From the NCBI RefSeq assembly GCF_000686125.1, contig NZ_JMMA01000002.1, forward strand, positions 2,790,001 to 2,854,000: a stretch of DNA of 64,000 bases, given 5' to 3'. Of the stretch, positions 35,171 through 43,181 are shown one piece after another (position 1 is the stretch's first letter; each line of letters opens with the position of its first letter). The notes under the pieces are model-generated. The model was not told where the DNA came from and made no database searches. It was given only the letters and a program-made list of their open reading frames with translations. The stretch comes from Ruminococcus sp. NK3A76. Lineage in GTDB: Bacteria > Bacillota > Clostridia > Oscillospirales > Ruminococcaceae. The position numbers and the translations under genes were made by a program.

Positions 35171-35199
35171 ATTATAGCATATTCTCTTGTTATTTGCAA
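35171..35199 (-). promoter_or_regulatory. Promoter of guaA
   Basis: Minus strand TTGCAA (35199-35194), 17-bp spacer, TATAAT (35176-35171). The hairpin that follows may protect the mRNA 5' end, attenuate guaA, or end the transcript of the gene upstream. Confidence 0.75.
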
Positions 35200-35215
35200 G
35201 GGGGTTTACAAATCG

Positions 35216-36136
35216 TTAAGAGTTAGGGGAGGAGGGTCCGGCCTTACGCCCGAAATACCTGACCTTGTAGTATTTCTGCCCCTTCTTTAAGAACACGCTG
35301 CCGATAACGTAAGCAATTATCGCAAGCACGCAGAAGACAACGAACTCCGGCTTTATCATTATAAGCGCACCGGGGTCTACCTTCAGGCCGTCTTCCTTAA
35401 GCTCTTCAAGAACGGATATATACGAGCGGTCTATTATCACTGCGAAAATAAGCTGGCTAAGATTTCCAAGAAGCACAAGAGCCGCCGATGACCTTGCACA
35501 GCTGTACAGCCTGTTGTCATCGCCGTCATTCGTGACAAGCTGCGCAAAGGCTACCGCAAGTGCTATGAGTGCTGCAAAGTATGAAAGAAGAGTAAGTATA
35601 TAAAACACCGTTATCACCGTAACGATAGCCGGCGACATATCCACTGACCCAAGATTTGTGTGCGCAAGGTCGATATCGTATTTTTCGCTGAGCCTTTCGG
35701 TAGGATAGCTGCTTTTATCATCATCGTCGTCGAGCTCCTTGCTGCCGGTAATGTTTTTGGCAGTTATATCAGAGCCGATATCTGTGATGCCTATAAATGA
35801 AAACGCCGGCTGTTTGTCGATGCCAAGCGTAGTAAAGTCAAAATAAAACAGCTTGAAAAACGGTGCTGCTATCATGGCTATACAAAGTATCAGCGTCAGT
35901 ATAACAGGCTTCTTGTTCTCCTTGTAGTTATAGGCCACAAGCCCGTCGCCCGACTGTTCGAGAAGGTTCTGCTCCCTTCCGCAGTTATGGCAGAACTGCT
36001 GTCTCTCGGTGATCGCCTCTCCGCAGAATTTACAGTGTACGGTCGAATTGACAGGATCCATCTGCTGTTCTCTGCCGCATCTGGTACAGAATTTGAGATA
36101 CGGGTCACGAACAGCGCCGCAGTATTTACAATACAT
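35216..36136 (-). CDS. Zinc-ribbon membrane protein
   Basis: About 306 residues. Two zinc ribbons at the N-terminus (CKYCG...CTRCG and CKFCG...CHNCG), then a polar linker and about four membrane segments with an acidic DDDDDK stretch in the first outer loop. Function unknown; such proteins are common in Firmicutes. Start at 36136, where GGGAGGG has suitable spacing; the ORF extends further upstream. Divergent XRE regulator shares its promoter region. Confidence 0.7.
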   Translation of the reverse strand: MYCKYCGAVRDPYLKFCTRCGREQQMDPVNSTVHCKFCGEAITERQQFCHNCGREQNLLEQSGDGLVAYNYKENKKPVILTLILCIAMIAAPFFKLFYFDFTTLGIDKQPAFSFIGITDIGSDITAKNITGSKELDDDDDKSSYPTERLSEKYDIDLAHTNLGSVDMSPAIVTVITVFYILTLLSYFAALIALAVAFAQLVTNDGDDNRLYSCARSSAALVLLGNLSQLIFAVIIDRSYISVLEELKEDGLKVDPGALIMIKPEFVVFCVLAIIAYVIGSVFLKKGQKYYKVRYFGRKAGPSSPNS

Positions 36137-36157
36137 TATACATCCCTCCCGAAAGAA

Positions 36158-36198
36158 ATTATAACACAAATGTATTCAATTGTCAACATATGTATTCA
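36158..36198. promoter_or_regulatory. Divergent promoter region with paired ATGTATTCA boxes
   Basis: Minus-strand promoter with perfect consensus: TTGACA (36186-36181), 17 bp, TATAAT (36163-36158). Two ATGTATTCA copies at 36170-36178 and 36190-36198, 20 bp apart (two helical turns), flank and overlap the -35 box, as expected for a repressor operator. The likely binder is the adjacent XRE protein. Confidence 0.6.
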
Positions 36199-36242
36199 TA
36201 ATTCGGCTCATATTATAGTATCCTAATACTTGAGGTGATAAT

Positions 36243-36485
36243 ATGAACGAACCAATGCTTGACCCTGTAATCGTAGGAAACACCATATCACAGATAAGGA
36301 AACAAAAAGGTCTCTCTCAGGAGGTAATGAGCGGTCTTGCAGACATCGGCCGGACACATCTGAGTGCCATTGAAAGAGGTGAGCGCAAACCGACGCTTGA
36401 AACACTTTACCGTCTCGCCATAGCCCTCGACATGAAGATGAGCGACATTGTAAAACAGATAGAATGCCGCATAGAACAAAAGTAA
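36243..36485 (+). CDS. XRE-family HTH transcriptional regulator
   Basis: 80 residues, nearly all one HTH domain: ISQIRKQKGLSQEVMSGLADIGRTHLSAIERGERKP. Similar to single-domain Cro/C1 repressors. Divergent from the zinc-ribbon gene, convergent with the reverse transcriptase gene (22 bp between ends). TGAGGTGATA precedes the ATG. Confidence 0.85.
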   Translation: MNEPMLDPVIVGNTISQIRKQKGLSQEVMSGLADIGRTHLSAIERGERKPTLETLYRLAIALDMKMSDIVKQIECRIEQK

Positions 36486-36507
36486 AAGACACGGCCTTCG
36501 GCAAGTA

Positions 36508-37719
36508 TCAACTGCCGGAGGCCATATCTTTTTTAAACCTGTAATACTCATTCACCAAGCTCCTGTACCCGAGCTGTTTGAGCTTTTTGTAGCGCACATC
36601 AAAGCGCTTTTTGGTGCGGCGGCCGCTGATGATATAGCGCAGGCAGTCCTGCATATAGGCATCTATCACACGAAGGCTGCTGTCGGTGTTCAGGAGCGGG
36701 AAGAACCACATCGCCCAGCACAGCTCGTTGTCGCCGCTCTGTTCAAACAGCTTTGAGTTGAATATGCGTATAAACGCTGCCGCCGCCTTTTCGCTTGGCA
36801 GGCCACGGCGCTGCGCCCAGCGTGCGAGGGAATCCGCCTTGCGCTTCATTTTCTTCTTTAGCTTTTTAAGCGTCGCAGGGGCGATGTCCGTCACACCGTC
36901 CTTGTAGCAGAAGCCTAAGAACACCCACCCCTCGCCCGGCGAGAAAAACTGCTCCTTGTCGGGGTTTATGCAAAGCCCCATGTCCGACAGGTACTCCTTT
37001 ATCCTGACAGCGCAGTCTCTTATCTGCCCGGCGCTATGGGCAAATACTATAATATCATCTGAATACCTGACATACAGCGCCCCCTCCTGCTCAAACAGCT
37101 TATCGAGCCCGGCGAGGTAAAGGTTTGCATAGAATGCCGACAGCGGCGTGCCTGCCATTATGCCCTTTTGCTCTGCGAGCGGACGACCGTCCTTTATAGC
37201 GCACGGCTCGCTCACAAGTGCTGCGAGAAAGCCTGCAAGCTCCTTATCGTCAAGGGCGCTTTCTATCATCGGCAGCAGCTTATCCACAGGCACAGAATTG
37301 AAGTAATTGCTGATATCCGCCTTATACGCATACAGCCCGTCTATGCCGCTGTGCCGTGTCAGCAGCCTTACTGCGTCCTTGGCGTTCCTGCCCGGGCGGA
37401 AGGAATAAAGCCCCCGTGAGAACAGCCCGTCGTACTTTCGCAGCATAAGGTATGTAAGGAGTTTGAGCACGGTATTCTCAGCGTCGGGGTAGGTATATAC
37501 CACACGCTTTTTTTGCTTGCCGAGCTTGCTTACCTCGCTTCTTTTTGGCAGAGGGAAAGGCGTGCCGTTTTTTATGTTACGATACACCGGTCTATAGCCC
37601 TCGCTGTCGATAAATCTTCTGAGCTCTGCCGGAAACGACTTATCACCGCACAGCGAGAGCTTATATTCATAGAACTTCTCCCAGCACTCTTTATCGCCGA
37701 GCTTATCCAAAAGCGTCAC
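36508..37719 (-). CDS. Reverse transcriptase, unclassified non-intron type
   Basis: 403 residues. RT motifs: SFRPGRNAKDA (about 106-116), motif A ADISNYFNSV (catalytic Asp about 135), GIMAGTPLSAFYANLYL (about 187-203), motif C YVRYSDDIIVF (catalytic pair about 221-222; the usual A of YADD is S) and FLGF. A basic helical thumb-like region follows (about 284-403). No maturase, endonuclease or HNH domain, and no intron domain V found. Fingers resemble group II-intron-like (G2L) or defence-associated RTs; retron or DRT roles are possible. GTG start with GGGAGGG. A structured gap lies upstream. Confidence 0.85.
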   Translation of the reverse strand: MTLLDKLGDKECWEKFYEYKLSLCGDKSFPAELRRFIDSEGYRPVYRNIKNGTPFPLPKRSEVSKLGKQKKRVVYTYPDAENTVLKLLTYLMLRKYDGLFSRGLYSFRPGRNAKDAVRLLTRHSGIDGLYAYKADISNYFNSVPVDKLLPMIESALDDKELAGFLAALVSEPCAIKDGRPLAEQKGIMAGTPLSAFYANLYLAGLDKLFEQEGALYVRYSDDIIVFAHSAGQIRDCAVRIKEYLSDMGLCINPDKEQFFSPGEGWVFLGFCYKDGVTDIAPATLKKLKKKMKRKADSLARWAQRRGLPSEKAAAAFIRIFNSKLFEQSGDNELCWAMWFFPLLNTDSSLRVIDAYMQDCLRYIISGRRTKKRFDVRYKKLKQLGYRSLVNEYYRFKKDMASGS

Positions 37720-37983
37720 GTTATCCCTCCCTATCGCTATTCACTGCATATATGGCAACAAGCTCTCAAAGCAAAACACCCCTCCGTTCCGGGAGGGGAT
37801 ATCACAGCAACAAGAAGATATTAAAACCAAGAAATTCTTGGTTTTACCAGACCGTACAAAGGGCGGCTGTCTGCGAAGCCGTTAGATCGCCCTGTGCCTG
37901 ATCCGCCGCAGACGCACAGCTTAATGCGCATTCTCATTGCCGTTTTGCAAAGGTCATCAAGGCATTACCTCACGGCCGCTGCC
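37720..37983 (-). other. Structured intergenic region upstream of the reverse transcriptase
   Basis: 264 bp without a gene. On the minus strand: an AAGGCA / TGCCTT hairpin overlapping the stop of the gene before (37959-37985), AGGGCG...CGCCCT enclosing CGGCT...AGCCG (37859-37893), the near-perfect AAAACCAAGAA / TTCTTGGTTTT hairpin (37823-37845) and CCCCTCC / GGAGGGG followed by TGTTTTG (37779-37798). It could encode an RT-associated RNA or hold stacked terminators. Confidence 0.5.
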
Positions 37984-38499
37984 TTATCTCAATGCACTTC
38001 TTGTGCGCTCGATGACATAGCTGCGTGTATTCCACCAGCCGGGGTTGTTGTGGTAGAAGCGTGTATAGCCGATACCCTGCGATTTACAGGCGCTGCGCTC
38101 CTTATAAGCGCCGGTCGTCCTCGACAAGACCTCGACCTTAAGCGCAACTCTGCCGCCCTGAGTGAATGTAAACAGGCAGTAGCTCTCTCCCCGGGGCATC
38201 TCTCTTGTCACGATATAGTCAGGGAATTCCTGGCGGTATATCTTATCAAAATAATCATAGTATTTAAGACCCGAATTAAACTGGTTCTCCTCATCGGGCA
38301 TAGTTTCGCCCCACGACACGCCCGAGGGCCGGAAATTTACCGCAGCCGCATTCTGCGCCGGTGTCGGAGTGTAGTTTGTATACTGTACCGTTTGCGCATT
38401 ATCCGCATTATCATTACTGCCGCCGACAAGGCTGTTAAAAAAGCCCTTTGCCTTTCGATCAAGGTCATCGTCGCCGAACAGTTTACCGAGCAGTCCCAT
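37984..38499 (-). CDS. Hypothetical protein upstream of the reverse transcriptase
   Basis: 171 residues. An acidic, Asn/Gln-rich disordered N-terminal half, then a compact C-terminal part (VALKVEVLSRTTGAY ... GIGYTRFYHNNPGWWNTRSYV). Its alpha/beta pattern with R and W-W-N-T-R loosely recalls endonuclease-like folds, but I cannot assign a family. Same strand as the RT, 264 bp upstream. AAAGGAGGAATCAT precedes the ATG. Confidence 0.6.
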   Translation of the reverse strand: MGLLGKLFGDDDLDRKAKGFFNSLVGGSNDNADNAQTVQYTNYTPTPAQNAAAVNFRPSGVSWGETMPDEENQFNSGLKYYDYFDKIYRQEFPDYIVTREMPRGESYCLFTFTQGGRVALKVEVLSRTTGAYKERSACKSQGIGYTRFYHNNPGWWNTRSYVIERTRSALR

Positions 38500-38586
38500 T
38501 ATGATTCCTCCTTTGGCTTTATGTGATTATTATAGCACATTTCAAAAGGGTTGTAAATAGTTTTTGTTTGGATTTTCTTTAGGGGG

Positions 38587-38919
38587 GCTCTCTTGCTGCC
38601 CGGGGGGTACGGGAGGGGCGTTGATGCCCCCCGACCCCTTACACTCCGCCTTCGGCGGCTGCCGCAAAGGCGGTCAACGCCATTGGCGTTTCCCTGTTTG
38701 CGGCGTTTGGGCGGCGAACATATTCGTTCCGGAATGGGCTTTATAGCTCAAAGTACTGAGCGTTTCTTTACGTTGTTCGCCGCCAGGGTCGGGCTTACGC
38801 CCGATATGGAGCTCTGCTCCGTTTCAGTCGAGCTTGCGAGAATGAAACAATCCACGCCGGGGCCAGCCCCGGACCCTGCAAACTTTTTTAAGGAAAAAGT
38901 TTGACAAAAACCTTTTTGC
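38587..38919. repeat. Multi-hairpin dispersed repeat, copy 2 (extended)
   Basis: 38781-38919 matches 12172-12310 with about two mismatches. Further left are additional hairpins (GGGGCGttgatGCCCC, CCGCCttcGGCGG) and a diverged 45-bp match to 12131-12175. The copy lies immediately downstream of the minus-strand GH3 gene. No real gene in 38500-38959. Confidence 0.8.
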
Positions 38920-38959
38920 CCTTTTATTCTTTATTACGCTGTTTTTTCTTTTCTTCTTT

Positions 38960-41707
38960 TTATCTCTTTATCTGTATACTCTTTAATGCCGTGAATTCTT
39001 TCAGGCTGACTTCTATCTTACTGTCATTTACATCATCGAGCTTTATCTCATATTCCTCAAAATCATCTGCACTCAGTCCGGGCTTAAGCATCACATCAAA
39101 GCTCTTATCCCCCACTCTCACCGTTATCGGGCGCTCGCCATAGCTGCTTACAGCACTTACAACGAGAGCCTTAGCCCCTTCAAGCGGCACGCCATCATAG
39201 CTAAGCTCATTCACCCAGCCTGCCGCCTTGACATACTCGGTCCTGAAGCGTTTACTATAGGCAAGCTTTGCACCCTCGCACTTATCAAACATATTCGCCT
39301 TTATAAGGTCTCCTCTTTGCGAGAGAGCGAAGCCGCCGACCTTGACATCACCGCTCAGTCTGACATCTGCCGAAGAAGCCGCCGCCATAAAGGTATAAAC
39401 GCCGCCCTCGACGATCATTCTTTCAGACCTGACATCGAACACACGCAGTATATCGTGAGGTATCTCTATCGTGACCCTTTTGCTCTCGCCGGCAGCAAGG
39501 TGGACTCTCTCAAAGGCGCAGAGCTTCTTCTCAGGGCGTGAAACGGCGCTGTTTTTAACTGTAAAATACATCTGCACGACCTCATCGCCGGGGATAGCCG
39601 AATCGTTTGTGACGTTAAGCTGTGCGGTGACGCTGTTTTTATCAGCTGTCAGGGTCATATCACTATACTCAAAGTGCGAGTAGGAAAGCCCATGCCCGAA
39701 GGGGTAGAGCGGCTCGCCCTTAAAGTACATATATGTAGCACCTGCCGACTCGATATCATACTGCATTATATCCGGCAGGTCGTGCTCTGATTTATACCAT
39801 GTAAGGGGCGTTCTGCCCGAGGGGTTATTCCTGCCGCTTAAGGTATACGCCACAGCCCTGCCGAGCTCTGCGCCTGCGTGGGAGGTATAGATGACCGCCG
39901 CTGCCGCCTTGCTCTCATCAACTACCGAATAGGGATAGCTTGAAATGACGGTCAGCACGGTGTTTTTATTTGCCTTGCAGAGTGTCTGTGTCATGCCCGG
40001 CTGGATATTGAGTGCGAGCGTTTTTCTGTCATAGCATTCCTTAGCCGTCTGCACGGGGTAGTTGCCTGTGCAGTATATCACGGTGTCGGCCTTGGCGGCT
40101 ATGTCGGCTGCCCTGTCTGCACCCTTGCTCACTGTCTCTATCACAAAGCGCATATCATCGCTCACGCCACGCTGTGCGGTAAACTCCAATCTGCCGTCAG
40201 CACCGCAGACAAGTCTCTTATGGTGGAGATATTCCTCAATAAGCGTGCAGCCGCAGTAGTCAAAGAGGTTGAATGTCTCTCTTGTGAACCAGTCATAGAT
40301 ACGCCTGTTATGCAGCTTAAGGCTGCCGTCTTCACTCAGGCGAATATACTTTTTATACTTGCATGAGAAAAGGTTCTGCCAGTTCTCGCCCCAGTCCTGA
40401 AGCTCAAAGAGTGCGCCGTCCTCGGGGGTGTCGGCATCTGCTCTTACGCTGCCGTCTTCACAGGCGCAGAGATACTTGCCGTTTGGGGCTTTTACTGCTA
40501 CTATATCCCAAAGCGAGTCATAAAGCACCTCGCCGCCGAATTCCTCCCTGACACCGTCAAGCACGGTATGCTCATACGAGCTGTAGCCTGTATACCAGTC
40601 CATAAGGCAGTCATCAGCCAGAGCGCCGACAACTGCGAGCCTTCCCTTTTTATCGGCAAGAGGGAGTATGCCGTTATTTTTGAGCAGCGTTACCCCCTCA
40701 CAGGCGGCACGAAGGTTCACTTGCTTGCTCTCTTTAGTGTCTATCACGCTCTTGTCGATACCGTCAAACTCGGTCTTGTCGAGCTGGCCAAGGCGAATGC
40801 GTGCATAAAGGGTATCCAGTATGCTCTCATCAATATCCGCCCATGTGATGAGCCCGTCAGCAAGCGCTGCTTTGGCGGCGGCCTTTACCATTTTATCCTC
40901 GTCGGTCATGGTGTTGCAGCCGGCTTTAAGGCTAAGCTCATAGGCCTCGCTGTGTGTTTCGGTGAATTTATGAGCAAGGACGTTTTGCGAGAAATCTCCG
41001 CCGTCGCTGACTGCGAACCACAGCCCCCACTCGTCCTTGAGTATATCACGGATATCGGTGTTCATTATAGCAGGCAGGCCGTTTAGCTCATTATAGGCCG
41101 CCATGATGCTTTTGGCACCGCCGTTTCTTATGGCGTTTTCAAATGCGGCGTAGTAGTATTCGTGCCGCTGGCGTGGGGTGAGGTATGCCGAGCAGCTGCC
41201 CCTGTCTGCTTCGTTATTGTTGGCGCAAAAGTGCTTAAGGGTGGGTATAGTCTTATAATACCCATCATCATTTACGCCTGCCATGCCTTTAGTGTAGGCA
41301 GCAGAAAGCTCGCCTGTCAGGCAGACGTCCTCGCCGTAGGCTTCCTCAGTTCTGCCCCAGAGAGGGTTTCTCACCATATCGACAGTCGGCCCCCAAAGTG
41401 CAAGGCCGCCTTTTTTGTCGGCGTTATAGTAAGCCCTCGCCTCGTTGCCGGCTATCTCGCCGAGCTTATACATAAGCTCCTTGTCAAAGGTCGATGCAAG
41501 CCCCACCGGCTGCGGGAATACGGTGGACACTTTCTCCCTTTCCCTGCCGACATAGCCTCTTGCGACCTCTGTGCCTATAAAGAATTCCCCGAGCCCGAGC
41601 CGCTCGACAGCCTCGTGGTGGGTAGTGAGCAGGCCGAGCTTTTCCTCCTCGGTGAGTTTATCCAAAAGCTCCCTTGCACGGGATAAGAATATATCATTTT
41701 CAAGCAT
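38960..41707 (-). CDS. Glycoside hydrolase family 3 with inserted fascin-like domain
   Basis: 915 residues. (alpha/beta)8 domain with LKHFCANNNEADRG and the nucleophile region WFAVSDGGD (Asp about 235), an alpha/beta sandwich starting at GRLAVVGALADD, and a C-terminal FnIII-like domain. At about 400-525 sits an insert (VAVKAPNGKYLCACEDG ... KYIRLSEDGSLKL) resembling a fascin-type beta-trefoil, where many GH3 enzymes carry PA14. Probably a beta-glucosidase-like enzyme; no signal peptide, so intracellular. Start at 41707 after GGGAGGCACCTGCT. Confidence 0.88.
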   Translation of the reverse strand: MLENDIFLSRARELLDKLTEEEKLGLLTTHHEAVERLGLGEFFIGTEVARGYVGREREKVSTVFPQPVGLASTFDKELMYKLGEIAGNEARAYYNADKKGGLALWGPTVDMVRNPLWGRTEEAYGEDVCLTGELSAAYTKGMAGVNDDGYYKTIPTLKHFCANNNEADRGSCSAYLTPRQRHEYYYAAFENAIRNGGAKSIMAAYNELNGLPAIMNTDIRDILKDEWGLWFAVSDGGDFSQNVLAHKFTETHSEAYELSLKAGCNTMTDEDKMVKAAAKAALADGLITWADIDESILDTLYARIRLGQLDKTEFDGIDKSVIDTKESKQVNLRAACEGVTLLKNNGILPLADKKGRLAVVGALADDCLMDWYTGYSSYEHTVLDGVREEFGGEVLYDSLWDIVAVKAPNGKYLCACEDGSVRADADTPEDGALFELQDWGENWQNLFSCKYKKYIRLSEDGSLKLHNRRIYDWFTRETFNLFDYCGCTLIEEYLHHKRLVCGADGRLEFTAQRGVSDDMRFVIETVSKGADRAADIAAKADTVIYCTGNYPVQTAKECYDRKTLALNIQPGMTQTLCKANKNTVLTVISSYPYSVVDESKAAAAVIYTSHAGAELGRAVAYTLSGRNNPSGRTPLTWYKSEHDLPDIMQYDIESAGATYMYFKGEPLYPFGHGLSYSHFEYSDMTLTADKNSVTAQLNVTNDSAIPGDEVVQMYFTVKNSAVSRPEKKLCAFERVHLAAGESKRVTIEIPHDILRVFDVRSERMIVEGGVYTFMAAASSADVRLSGDVKVGGFALSQRGDLIKANMFDKCEGAKLAYSKRFRTEYVKAAGWVNELSYDGVPLEGAKALVVSAVSSYGERPITVRVGDKSFDVMLKPGLSADDFEEYEIKLDDVNDSKIEVSLKEFTALKSIQIKR

Positions 41708-41805
41708 AGCAGGTGCCTCCCAATTATTTCTTTCTAACATTTTACCACATTTCGTCACGCATTTGCAATAGCATATCCTATCGTCAGTTTATCAAATCAA
41801 AGCCT

Positions 41806-41983
41806 TATGCGCCGTTGCTAAAAGAATAAAGAAGAAAGAATAAATAAGAAATAAAAATATAGGTATCGGCTACGCCGATGATTTTAAAATATCATCGACC
41901 GAAGGTCGATACCTTTATTATTTATTATTTATTATTCATTATTCTTTTTTCTTTATTCTTTATTATTTTAGCGACAGCGCATA
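41806..41983. repeat. AT-rich long palindromic element, copy 2
   Basis: Outer arms TATGCGC (41806) / GCGCATA (41977), then GCTAAAAGAATAAAG and its partner CTTTATTATTTTAGC, and inner ATAGGTATCG / CGATACCTTT. Same family as 18220-18365. It ends 8 bp before the stop codon of the Kv channel gene. Confidence 0.8.
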
Positions 41984-41990
41984 CAACTGT

Positions 41991-42950
41991 TCACTGCTTC
42001 GAGAGCTTGTCCGAATGCAGGATGATTATATCCCCTGTTCTGACCTTAAGCTCGCCACGAGCGATAAGTGTCAGGTCATCACGCAGCACCATGTATATCC
42101 TTGCGCCGTGATCCCTCTCGATGTCGGAAATGAACATACCGTCAAGCCCGCTCTGCTCATCAACAAGTATCTCGCCGAGCTCTCTTATGTCGGTGAAGCC
42201 CTTTTCCTTGTTGAGCTCTCTTGAATACCTCTCGACAAATCCGGCGCTGATGATACCTGTGGGTATAGCCACGACCCCCACACCAAGCAGGGCTATTATC
42301 ATGCCCATTATCCTGCCGGCGACGGTTATCGGGTAAACATCGCCGTAGCCGACGGTGAGCAGCGCTGAGATGCTCCACCACATACCCGAGAATGCATTAT
42401 CGAACGCCTCGGGCTGCGCTTCGTGCTCGACGCTGTATATGCCGAGTGATGATGCTATCATAAGCACGACGATTATAAACAGCGACGAGAGTATCTGGTT
42501 TTTCTTCTCCACCAGGACGCTGAGTATGACCGCAAAGGAATCGCTGCCGGTGTTTATGCGGAACAGGTGGAATATCCTTGCGACCCTGAGTATACGGAAA
42601 ACGATAAAGCCTGTGAAATACACCGACGGCAATATAGTCAGCAGATCGACCACGCCGTCAAACGACACTAAAAACCGCAGCTTTGCCTTGCCGGGTGAGA
42701 GGTCGGGATACAGCAGCTCCGCTGTCCAGATGCGCAGTATATACTCTATCGCAAAGAAGACGACCGTTACTATCTCCACGCCTCTGAAAAGCGAGGAATA
42801 CTCCTCAAAGCCGTCAAAGGTGCTCAGCAGCATGACTGCTATGTTTGCAAGTATCGTCAGCACTATTATGATGTCAAATGCCAGGCTCGGCAGGTCTTCC
42901 CTGCTGCCTATAGAGATTATCTGGAATATTCTCTTTTTTGCCTTGTTCAA
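41991..42950 (-). CDS. Kv-type potassium channel
   Basis: 319 residues. Six membrane segments, an S4 helix FRILRVARIFHLFR with spaced Arg residues, pore filter TVGYGD, and a C-terminal cytoplasmic domain with a TrkA-C-like segment (ARIYMVLRDDLTLIARGELKVRTGDIIILH). The likely start is a TTG after AAGGGCGGTG. Third predicted K+ channel here. Confidence 0.88.
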   Translation of the reverse strand: MNKAKKRIFQIISIGSREDLPSLAFDIIIVLTILANIAVMLLSTFDGFEEYSSLFRGVEIVTVVFFAIEYILRIWTAELLYPDLSPGKAKLRFLVSFDGVVDLLTILPSVYFTGFIVFRILRVARIFHLFRINTGSDSFAVILSVLVEKKNQILSSLFIIVVLMIASSLGIYSVEHEAQPEAFDNAFSGMWWSISALLTVGYGDVYPITVAGRIMGMIIALLGVGVVAIPTGIISAGFVERYSRELNKEKGFTDIRELGEILVDEQSGLDGMFISDIERDHGARIYMVLRDDLTLIARGELKVRTGDIIILHSDKLSKQ

Positions 42951-42986
42951 GCAGTCACCGCCCTTCTGTTATATTCTGTCGGCTTT

Positions 42987-43181
42987 AAGGCAATACCGCA
43001 CGACCATTGTGCGTCAAATGCGTTGTTTCAGCAAAGCTGAAACGTCAGATTTTTCGTCAGATCGCATAGAAAATTCGCAGGCATACTACCGTATGGCAAG
43101 AATTTTCTGTGTGATATGACGGAAAATATGCAAGCAGATGGCGTACAAAGGCGTTAGCCGGTGGTCGTGCGGTGTTGCCTT
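42987..43181. mobile_element. AAGGCAA palindromic element, copy E (long form)
   Basis: Ends AAGGCAATACCGCACGACC and GGTCGTGCGGTGTTGCCTT, core with GTTTCAGC-aaa-GCTGAAAC and paired GTCAGAT / ATATGACG segments. Its last TT and the next A form the TAA stop of the SDR gene (43180-43182). Confidence 0.85.

Noticed and set aside
36508-37719. Diversity-generating retroelement
   Set aside because: No accessory avd gene and no template/variable repeat pair with adenine-specific differences seen nearby.
36508-37983. Group II intron with its RT
   Set aside because: The protein lacks maturase and endonuclease domains and no domain V-like hairpin with AGC and GAAA loop was found. A GTACGGT string near 37855 has no partner.
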